From Humulus lupulus (taxonomy: Eukaryota > Streptophyta > Magnoliopsida > Rosales > Cannabaceae), in contig NC_084797.1 of assembly GCF_963169125.1 (NCBI RefSeq), forward strand, positions 86,769,868 to 86,833,867: a stretch of DNA of 64,000 nucleotides, given 5' to 3'. The position numbers and the translations under genes were made by a program. Numbering within the stretch: position 1 is the first letter of the stretch; every line of letters begins with the position of its first letter. Of the stretch, positions 12,352 through 21,150 are shown one piece after another. The notes below the pieces were generated by a model. The model was not told where the DNA came from. It ran no database searches and saw nothing but the letters and a program-made list of their open reading frames with translations.

Positions 12352-12621
12352 TGAGTCGTTCATGCAATCTGCTAGTGTGCTCTGGCTAACCAATAATATC
12401 ATCACTGAAGACATTTCAAGTTCCATTAGTCCAGGAAAATGATTCGTTGAAATACTTGAACATGAAGGTATAATTTCGATGGATGAAGTTTAAAATCTCA
12501 TTGTCAGATATCCTATAGTTTGGTAGAGTCAGTAACATTCCATTAAAATTTTATATTTATTTCCCTTGGATCGCTGATGTGGACCAATCAATCACTGATG
12601 AGGACAAATCAAGATATTAAG
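12352..12621. other. Relic sequence continuing the DNA left of the solo LTR
   Basis: With the LTR and one TGTGG removed, this joins the sequence before 10249. It contains the second copy of the 6791-6890 repeat at 12524-12621 and no recognisable gene. Homology between the two copies ends near 12621, suggesting a junction with the AT-rich relic that follows. Confidence 0.5.
12524..12621 (+). repeat. Second copy of the dispersed direct repeat
   Basis: Matches 6791-6890 (GTAACATTCCATTAA, TTGGATCGCTGATGTG, ACCAATCAATCACT). The match stops where the AT-rich relic begins, so this copy was probably cut by a later insertion. Confidence 0.7.
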
Positions 12622-13343
12622 TTCTTAATAGCACCTAATGAAAATTATGTTGGGTTTCATGAATGACATGTAATTGACTAATGCATGATCATGTTATCAA
12701 TCAATCATTAAGTAACATTTATCTAAATAAATACAATAAATGATGAACCAAGTACTATTAGGTATTTCTAAAATGACAACCCTTTGAATAAATAAAAATA
12801 AAATTTTAAAGTGGCCTATAGTTATTTGCAAGACTCCAAGAATGTTTCTCTACTCATATTGGCACATCAATATAATTATTATGAATTTATTTAATTAAAA
12901 CTAACTTTTAATTAAATAACAATCTTTCTTATCTTTTTAATGTAGTTGAATTTAAATAATTAGAGAATCAAATTCCAATGATTATTTAAACTTAAGATAA
13001 AGATCTTAACCAACTAAAAGATATTTTATTTTTCTAACAAAAATAAAATAAAATAATTATATTTTTAAAATCAAACAATTTAAAAATAATTAAATAATGG
13101 ATATTTTAGCACAAAAATTGGATCTTGATTGGGCACGAAGAATGGTACCATAGAGATCTAGGGTTGGCAGCACAAGGGGAGCCTAGGGCTCGGGTGGCTT
13201 GTGGCGGCTGAAGCTAGGCCGAGAGGCTCGGGATTGGTCGAGAGGCTTGCTGGTGCGCAGGTGGCATGCTCCAAGGGCACGCATAGGCGTGCATATGCAC
13301 CAGGCCCAGGGGAGCGCAAGCCTCTGGGCTTAGGGGCACACAG
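12622..13343. mobile_element. AT-rich retroelement relic, left part
   Basis: Non-coding, AT-rich to about 13120, then GC-rich with repeated GAGAGGCT and GGGCTC strings. The sequence resumes at 25743 in similar GC-rich style (GAGAGGCTCGGGCCTCC), so both flanks appear to belong to one older sequence split by the LTR at 13344-25742. TGTTGGGTTTCATG at 12649 resembles a copia LTR start, but I found no partner end. Confidence 0.4.
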
Positions 13344-13753
13344 GGTAACGCCGTACTAATCTAGGATCGTTACATTGCGTGTTTAAAATAGTTCTTAACT
13401 TGCTAAGCGAGTCATTTGGACTTAAACGTTTAATTGAAATTAATTAATGTTTTTTGTATTAAAATTTTTGGTCAAAGAAGTTAACTTATCATTAAAATTG
13501 TTTGTTGCTTACAAGGGCTCCCAAGGGTTACAAATCAAAATACCGTTTCTTCACAAATTACAAGTTGGCCAACCTAAGCTGCAAAGTCGGACTAAAAATT
13601 CATATTCCTAAAAAATACATTGACCGTGGTGGTCGAGCAGGCTGAGTATGTAAACACCGCCCCTATAACCCTCCAACTCATGGCTGGTCCTGTTTTCCCT
13701 TACTTTTAACTACACCACATAGCACTCGTGAGCCAAGGATCAGCAAGAGAACC
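13344..13753 (-). mobile_element. Minus-strand Tekay-type LTR, left piece (LTR I)
   Basis: The plus strand starts GGTAACGCCGTAC, a mutated form of the complement of the family end (TGTAACGCCC), followed by GTTACATTGCGTGTTT as in the ends of related LTRs. It carries the complement of the conserved LTR block (13697-13750) and stops at the target duplication GAACC (13749-13753), where the full-length element inserted. It continues at 23405-25742. No convincing outer target duplication was found (CACAG against CGCGG). Confidence 0.8.
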
Positions 13754-16195
13754 TGTAACGACCCAAATTTACTAATAAGGCTTAAGGGTCGTGATTAGTA
13801 TGCCGGGAGGGCATAATTGGAATATATGTGATTTAATGATTAAAAGTATGCTATATGACTATTTGAATATCTGAGATGCATGGCTATGTGTATTAGCATG
13901 CATGTAAGCCTTGATTAGGTTAGAAAGGGCATAATTGTAATTTTGGCCCGTTGAGGGCATAACTGTATATATATGTGATAATTGTTAAGACCACATTATT
14001 ATGTGGATATATTTGTGATCTGTGACTCAAGACGATCCTAGTGAGCAGGTTAGTGGAAAGGTCACGGCGGGGATTTATACCCGGCTCGGGGCGAGCCTGG
14101 GGTATAAATGGGAATTTAGATAATATATTGGGGTCTATCTTGATATTGAGGAATATAATTGGCAATTAATTAGGTATCAGGAAGTAAGCGGATAATATTA
14201 GAGACACTTGAGGAATTAGTGGGAATTGGGTAAAATGACCAAAATGCCCCTAAGTGGATTAAAGGATTTAGAATTAAAGGGGAGGGTATTGAGGTCATTT
14301 GGCATATACATATAGGCATAACTGAGGCTTTATGCTTATTAGAGTTTGTAGAATAAAGTAGAAGTCTTAAGAAAGAAAGAAAAGGAAAGAAAAAAAGGAC
14401 AGAAAGAAAAGAATGGAAAGAAAAGGAAAGAAAGAAAAGAATGGAAAGAAAAGGGAAATAAGAGCAGGCCATTTTTTCAAGGTCGGTCTAGGTTTTTCTT
14501 CATAAGTTCTTGAGGTATTTTGGAGCACAAACCTAGGGGAAGCCAGAGTAAGCTTGAGGCAAGAGTTCTTTGTCTGGCTTGAAGATTTGGCAAGGGTTTA
14601 GCAAGAATAAGCCATTAAGTTGAGGTAAGACTTTGAAGTTTCTTCAGTTTCTGGTTTCGGTATTGAACTGTGTTGTCTAAGCTGAATTTGGTGGGAACTC
14701 TAGGGAATTCAAGCCATGGGTTTGAGGAGTAAGCGAAGGAGGTGTAGAAGCTGACTTAAGGTCGAATCCCCATTGAAGGTATGAAATTCTAAGCTTTAAA
14801 TTCTGATGTTTTGACTGCTGTGCTGAAGTTTCTGAGTTTGAGGTTCAACCATGGTGAATTTTGAGAATAGGGGTGCATGTGATTGGGTTTTGTGTATTTG
14901 GGATGCTTGGGATGAGTGGAGTGTGTTGATAAGCTAGTTTTTAAGTTTGGTTGAAGATTGCAAAAGTTTTGGTAAGGGTTGGCTCGGGGAAATCGCCAGA
15001 AGGAAAAATGCAGGGGTGCTGGTTCTGTGACTAGCACTACAATGCTAGCCTTTGGGCGCTGTAGCGCTAGGCTTGGTTGTCTGGGGGATTTTGGTTCTGC
15101 TTCTAGCGCTGTAGCGCCCTCCAAAGAGCGTTGTAGCACTACCCTGCCTCCAGAAGAGGGTTTTTGAGTTATTTTCAAGGGTTTTTGCCCGGGGGTTCGG
15201 GGTTTGATTCCACCACCCTGTTTGGTGAAATTAGAGCTTCCCGAGGGCTCGGGATTGGTCCCGAGGTTAGGTTTTGGACTTGAGGTTTGGTGATGGTTCT
15301 GACCTGTGGTTGTGACTAGGTGCGCACTAGGGTTCAAGAGGGATCGTCCTCAAGGATAAAAGTGAACGAAGCTAGCAAATTTAAAGGTAAGAAAACTGCA
15401 CCCGGTTATCTTTTTGTGATGGGACTAAGTGCTCCCGATCTCTGTATAATGTCGGTGATGGTATTATGCCATGGGACATGTGATAAATGGCCTAAGGGTG
15501 TCGTATACAATATTTGTGCACAGGGAGTGGCTTGGCCACTGGTAGCCGAGGACAGCTTAATATTCACTGAGCTCGGTTTAAGTGGGCCGGAGTCAGTGGG
15601 ATAAATAGAGGGTGCGGCCTAAGGACGCTAACCCTAGTTATCATTTGTGATTAATTGTTGATGAGAAATGACATGTTTGGTATACTTGATTATCATGGAT
15701 GTTTGGTCTAACGAGAATATGTTTATGTGATATGAGATATGGAATTGTCTGATGATTGTTTATGCTCTGTTATTGTGTTTTCTTGCTGGGCCTTGGCTCA
15801 CGGGTGCTACGTGGTGCAGGTAAAGGCAAAGGCAAGTTGGACCAATCCTGAGATGGAGAGCTGCGGGGTTGAATGTACATAGTCAGCTGTTCGGCCGCCA
15901 TGGCCGAGGAGTGGATCAGGATAAGGAATGCCTATCAGACTATTTTGCCTTAGACTGGCTAATTACTGTATTTAAATGTTGGATCTTTGTAAATGGTTTT
16001 AATCTTATTATTTTTGGGAACCCGTGTAAACTGAAAATGTTTATTTATAAGAAATGCAGCTTTTGAGACCAAAATCTTTTAACTCTAGTTCCATTATAGT
16101 TATGGTATCACGTTTTTAATTAAATGACTTGATTAGCAAGTCTGGCACTTTTATAAACACACAGTGTAATGGTCTTGGCTATCCAGGGCGTTACA
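13754..16195 (+). mobile_element. 5' LTR of element A
   Basis: 2442 bp, TGTAACGACCC...CAGGGCGTTACA. It has a long GA-rich tract (14368-14458), a cluster of GCGCT-containing near-palindromes (15033-15145) and the conserved LTR block (15781-15836). The last 595 bp differ from the 3' LTR at about six sites by eye. A 158-bp stretch (about 14129-14286) is absent from the 3' LTR. Open frames inside the LTR (for example 14979-15167) are not convincing genes. Confidence 0.93.
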
Positions 16196-16198
16196 ACT

Positions 16199-16210
16199 TG
16201 GTATCAGAGC
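16199..16210 (+). other. Primer-binding site of element A
   Basis: TGGTATCAGAGC, three bases behind the LTR end, matches the complement of the 3' end of plant initiator methionine tRNA, the usual minus-strand primer of Tekay-type elements. Confidence 0.9.
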
Positions 16211-16597
16211 GTCCTAGGTTTATGGGTTTCTGAAGACTGGCTGGACATGTACATTCGCCGCGAAAGACAAGCTCGACTCAGGGTTTGGTAATTATGTACA
16301 CATGATTATGTGCTTAAATGATTTGAATGAGATATGACTGTTGATATCTGTTTGATTAATAGGGAGCATGAGATACTGATAGGGCCTGGCCCTTGACTCT
16401 TGCATGATGCTATTGAGGCGTGCTTATTAACATTGCTATGCATGCGAATGAATATATGGACGAATATTTGGATAGATTGCTATAAAATTGATTGTTTGTG
16501 AATGATTGGAGTTCCAGTGATGGATTATGAAAGGATTATTACCATGTCATCATAGTCTGATTGTTGAGTCGTTGATTGCAGATTGACTTGGATAATT
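16211..16597. other. Untranslated leader of element A
   Basis: Non-coding stretch between the primer site and the gag start codon. The same layout occurs in the element at 29224 (31579-31938). Confidence 0.7.
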
Positions 16598-17690
16598 ATG
16601 CGTCCAAGAAAATCTACGAGACTAGACGGCAGGTCCGGGACTAGAGATGATGATCAGGGCCAGACCCCTCCGTCAATCCCTGAGAACTGACAGCAATTGA
16701 TTGCAGATATGCAGGCTCGACTACAGAGCCAAGATGAACAGATCCGAATTCTGCGGTAGCAGGCTCCATCTGGGAGTGTTGCCCCTAACGTGTCACCTGT
16801 AGTGGTACCTGTTGTACAACCAGTTGAGATTGGGAATAGATGGGAGTCGTTATATGAGCGGTTCAGAAAGAAGCAGCTCCCGATCTTTGAGGGTGGACCT
16901 GATCCACTGAAGGCTGAACAGTGGATGACTATGATTACTACCATTCTTGATTTTATAAGGGTAGAGGGACATGACAGGGTGGCCTGCGCCACATATATGC
17001 TGAGGGAGGATGCCAGAATCTGGTGGGAAGTGGCATCACAGACTAGGGATGTTACTACGTTGACTTGGGAAGGATTTAAGGACTTATTCAGTCAGAAGTA
17101 TTATAATGTTGCCATTAGGGCAGTGAAAATAAATGAATTCGTGGGGCTGGTTCAGGGCAGCATGACAGTTACAAAGTATGCCCTGAAGTTTGACAGACTT
17201 GTGAAATTTGCACCAGATCTCGTGCCAACTGATGCAGCTAGGTAGGATAGATTCATTAGAGTGATTAATGCTATGATAGCTCGAGATGTGAGAATTACAA
17301 CAGTTTCTGGACTGATAACTTATGCCCAAGCTATAGAAAAGGATGTAACCGCTGAGGTAGCGGAGAATAAGATATCCAGAGTGAGTGTAGTGAGGAGGGA
17401 GGGCCGCAGGGCGGTGCCTCCATATTTTAGTTCTGGTAGAGGCGGAGGCCCTAGTGATTTGAAGAGGAAGACCCCTAAGGCTTCGATCGCTCCTGGTCCG
17501 ATAGGAGAGGTCGGGGTACTCAGGGTGGCCGTCAGGGAGGCGGTGATACATGAAGGACTTATCCTGAGTGCACAAGGTGCAAAAGATGCCATTCAGGCGA
17601 ATGTCGAGCTAAGGCCTGTTATGTGTGCGGGGTGGTGGGAAACCTCAAGAAAGATTGCCCGACAGTGAAGAAGGGAGATGCGGGGAAGGT
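16598..17690 (+). pseudogene. Element A gag (capsid and zinc knuckle), broken
   Basis: The likely start is ATG at 16598 (MRPRKSTRL), conserved in position with MYPRQSTRL at 46829. The capsid domain includes FRKKQLPIFEGGPDPLKAEQ, MLREDARIWWEVASQ and FKDLFSQKYYNVAIRA, a retrotransposon gag signature. Stops at 16688, 16757 and 17243 lie in one frame. A frame change near 17550 leads to CYVCGVVGNLKKDCP, a CCHC knuckle in which His is replaced by Asn. In an intact element gag forms the particle and binds RNA. Confidence 0.88.
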
Positions 17691-18207
17691 TGACAGCTTG
17701 ACTCCAGCTCGAGTGTTCACCCTGACGCATGCGGAGGCCGAGGCTAGTCCCTTGGTAGTGACAGGTCAGCTTTTTAGTGCTGGCACTCCTTTTACTGTAT
17801 TGATTAACTTTGGTGCTACACACTCGTTTGTTTCTAGTAGGGTGATTGATAGACTGTGTAGACCTAGTGAGTATTGTGTTTCAGGGTTTGGGACTATTTT
17901 GCCTACAGGGGAACTGGTAGTATCTAGGAGATGAAATAGAGCACTTCCAGTGATAGTTGATGGTAGGGAGTTATCAGTAGACTTGATTGAGTTGAATATG
18001 GAGGACTTTGATATGATTCTAGGTATGGATTAGTTGGTTAGATATGGAGCTATCATTGACTGCAGGAAGAAGATGGTGACTTTTGAGCCAGAGGGCGAGG
18101 ATTCCTTTGTTTTTGTGGGAGTGGTGCATGGACCCCGCGTACCCAGGATATCAGTGTTGAGAGCCAGAGAATTGTTATAGGGTGGATGCATAGGCCTTCT
18201 GGCTAGT
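17691..18207 (+). pseudogene. Element A aspartic protease, broken
   Basis: Frame shared with RT. ARVFTLTHAEAEASPLVVTG leads to VLINFGATHSFVSSRVIDRL. The active site reads N-F-G where the element at 5457-5888 has D-S-G, so the catalytic Asp is lost. Premature stops at 17932 and 18031 replace Trp codons and one at 18178 replaces a Gln codon. DLIELNMEDFDMILGMD marks the C-terminal part. Confidence 0.87.
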
Positions 18208-19110
18208 GTGGTGGATACCACCAGGGTTTCACCAGTGGGACCGGGGGAGACCAGATTGGTTTGCGAGTTCTTCGATGTGTTTCCTGAGGACTTGCCAGGG
18301 TTGCCACCGCGTAGAGAAATTCATTTTGTTATTGAGTTGGCGCAAGGGACAGAGCTGGTGTCGAGGGCACCATATAGGATGGCACCGGCGGAACTGAAAG
18401 AATTGAAGATACAGCTGCAGGAGCTTCTGGATTTGGGGTTTATTAGGCCTAGTTACTCGCCATGGGGTGCTCCAGTTTTATTTGTGAAGAAGAAGGATGG
18501 GACTTTGAGAATATGTATAGACTACCGGGAATTGAACAAGTTGACTATCAAGAATAAGTATCCCCTACCAAGGATTGATGACTTGTTTGATCAGCTGCAG
18601 GGTAAGACGGTGTTCTCAAAGATTGATCTTCGATCTGGTTATCACCAGCTGAGGATCAAGGATGAGGACATACCGAAGACGGCCTTCTGAATGCGGTACG
18701 GGCACTATGAGTTTCTGTTCATGTCATTTGGATTGACAAATGCCCTAGCAACCTTTATGGATTTAATGAATAGGGTGTTCAAGGACTTTCTGGATTAGTT
18801 CGTTATTGTCTTTATCGATGACATCTTGGTGTATTCCAGTTCAGAGGCGGAGGACGAGCTTCATCTTGGCAGGTTCTTCAGTGGTTAAGGGAGCATCAGT
18901 TGTACGCCAAGTTTAAGAAATGTGAATTTTGGCTACCAGAAGTGACATTCCATGGACTTATCTTGGGTGCAGATGGGATTAAGGTGGATCCATCTAAGGT
19001 AGAGGCGGTTAGGGATTGGCCGAGGCCAAGGAATGCCTCGGAGGTGCGGAGTTTTCTTGGTTTGGTAGGTTACTACAGATAGTTTGTAGAGGGCTTCTCG
19101 AAGATAGCAA
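18208..19110 (+). pseudogene. Element A reverse transcriptase, broken
   Basis: Residues seen in order: [76 protein letters not shown] and, after a TGA at 18688 in place of Arg, [16 protein letters not shown] and [12 protein letters not shown] with the catalytic Asp pair at about 18811-18822. A stop at 18796 replaces Gln. A one-base deletion near 18860 shifts the frame before [16 protein letters not shown]. Confidence 0.9.
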
Positions 19111-19600
19111 CATCGATGACAGAATTGAGACAGAAGAATTTGAAGTTTATCTGGTCAGATAAGTGCGAAGACAGTTTTCAAGAGTTGAAGCGACGACTTA
19201 TTACAGCGCCTGTGTTGAGTCTTCCTTCGGGGGAAGGGAAGTTTGTTGTTTACTGCGATGCATCGAGATTGGGTTTAGGCTGTGTGTTGATGCAGAATGA
19301 GAAAGTCATAGCATATGCGTCACGACAGCTGAAGGAGTATGAACAATGGTGTCCTACCCATGATTTGGAGTTAGCAGCAGTGGTATTCGCACTGAAGATT
19401 TGGCCACATTACTTATATGGGGAGAAGTGCAAGGTGTACACTGACCATAAGAGTCTAAAGTATGTCTTTACACAGAAGGACCTGAACATGAGATAGAGTC
19501 GTTGGCTGGAGTTGGTAAAAGACTATGATTGTGATATTCTTTACCATCCGGGGAAAGCTAATGTGGTGGCAGATGCAGGTCAGTTATATAGTTCCATTCG
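19111..19600 (+). pseudogene. Element A RNase H and tether, broken
   Basis: Open from 19116 to 19496: [39 protein letters not shown] with the first catalytic Asp intact, [20 protein letters not shown] and [23 protein letters not shown] at 19494 replaces Gln. The tether then reads [19 protein letters not shown], after which the usual Leu-Ser-Arg motif is missing. Confidence 0.9.
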
Positions 19601-21114
19601 GATCTCAAGGGAGTTAGCTGATGAGATGGTCAGAGTGGGGATAGAATTAGTGGTAGGTCATTTGGCCAATATTACTCTGCAGTCGACCCTGCTAGAACGG
19701 ATCAGAGAAGGACAGTTGGAAGACGTTCAGTTACAGGGGATTCGGGAGAATGTCTTAGCGGGATTAGCTAAGGACTATTCTATCTCGGAGGTTGGATTGC
19801 TTCGGTATCAGGGATGGATATGTGTTCCATCTGATGAAGGGATTAGACGAGAGATACTAGATGTGTCTCATACGACGCCGTACTCGCTTCATCCAGGTAC
19901 CACGAAGATGTACCAGGATTTACGGGTGTTATATTGGTGGCCCGGAATGAAGAAGTATGTGGTGGAGTACGTAGCCAGATGCTTAACTTGTCAGTAGGTG
20001 AAAGGTGAGCATCAACGACCAGCAGGGTTGCTTCAGACGTTAGGTATTCCCGAGTGGAAATGGGAGGACATTGCTATGGATTTTGTGGGAGGTTTTCCAA
20101 GGACAGTGGGGCTTCATGACTCGGTGTGGGTGATAGTGGACAGATACTCCAAGTCATCCCATTTTCTTCCAGTGAGATCGACATATACTGTGGATCAGTA
20201 TGCTGAGTTGTATGTGAGGGAGATCGTACGTCTCCATGGGGTTCCTAAGTGTATTGTCGAACCGGGATCCTATCTTAACTTCCAAGTTTTGGAGTGGTTT
20301 GCAGAAAGCTTTGGGAACTCAGTTGAAGTTCATTATAGCCTTTAATCCTCAGACTGACGGACAGTCTGAGAGGACGATTCAGGTATTGGAGGATATGCTC
20401 AGAGCGTGTGTGATTGACTTTGAGGGCTCATGGAGTAAGTACCTTCCGTTGATTGAATTTTCGTATAACAATAGTTATTAGTCAACGATTGGAGTGGCTC
20501 CCTATGAGATGTTATATGGGAGGAAGTGTAGATCACCTATTCATTGGGATGAAATGGGTGAGAGGAACTATTTGGGGCCAAATATGGTTTAGAAAACAAG
20601 TGAAGCTATAGAAAAGATCCGAGCTAGAATGCTCGCCTCTCAGAGCAGACAGAAAAGCTACGCTGATCCTAAGCGTAGGGACGTGGAGTTCCAGGTTGGG
20701 GACCACGTGTTTCTTTGAGTTTCACCATTGCAAGGAGTGAGGAGGCTTGGAAAGAAGGTCAAGCTAAGTCCTAGGTTCATTGGACCATTTGAGATCCTGG
20801 AAAGGATTGGTCAGGTGGCTTATAGATTAGCCTTGCCACCATCGTTGTCTGGAGTTCATGACGTAATCCATGTTTCTATGCTTCGGAAGTACGTCTTGGA
20901 TGTAACTCATGTATTGAGGTATGAAGATTTGGAGTTACAGACAGATGTGGCTTATGAAGAGCAACCGGTTCAGATCTGGGATCGAAAAGATAAAGTATTA
21001 TGGAATAAGACGATTTCTCTTGTTAAAGTGTTGTGGAGGAATAGTAAGGTCGAGGAGGCGACCTGGGAGCTTGAGACAGCGATGCGGGATCAGTATCCCG
21101 AATTATTAAGGTAA
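19601..21114 (+). pseudogene. Element A integrase with C-terminal chromodomain, broken
   Basis: Zinc-binding region: VSHTTPYSLHPGTTKMYQDL and YWWPGMKKYVVEYVARCLTC. Catalytic core: MDFVGG holds the first Asp. In the second motif SDRDP has become SNRDP (about 20260), losing the catalytic Asp, and a small deletion just before it shifts the frame. FNPQTDGQSERTIQ keeps the Glu. GPF module: [17 protein letters not shown]. Chromodomain: [19 protein letters not shown] and [12 protein letters not shown], ending at TAA 21112-21114. Stops at 19995, 20479, 20590 and 20716. The chromodomain is what assigns the element to the chromoviruses; in that clade it is thought to guide integration to heterochromatin. 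Confidence 0.9.
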
Positions 21115-21137
21115 ATTTCGAGGACGAAATTCTAATT

Positions 21138-21150
21138 AGGAGGGGATAGT
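21138..21150 (+). other. Polypurine tract of element A
   Basis: AGGAGGGGATAGT abuts the 3' LTR start TGTAACG at 21151. The sequence is the same as in the other Tekay-type copies in the window. Confidence 0.85.

Noticed and set aside
14368..14458. GA-rich tract as a regulatory GAGA element
   Set aside because: It varies in length between the two LTRs of the same element, so it is more simply a microsatellite-like tract.
14979..15167. Open frames inside LTRs (14979-15167, 22183-22371, 30223-30423 and similar)
   Set aside because: They lie in non-coding LTR sequence, and frame conservation between LTR pairs reflects LTR identity, not selection.
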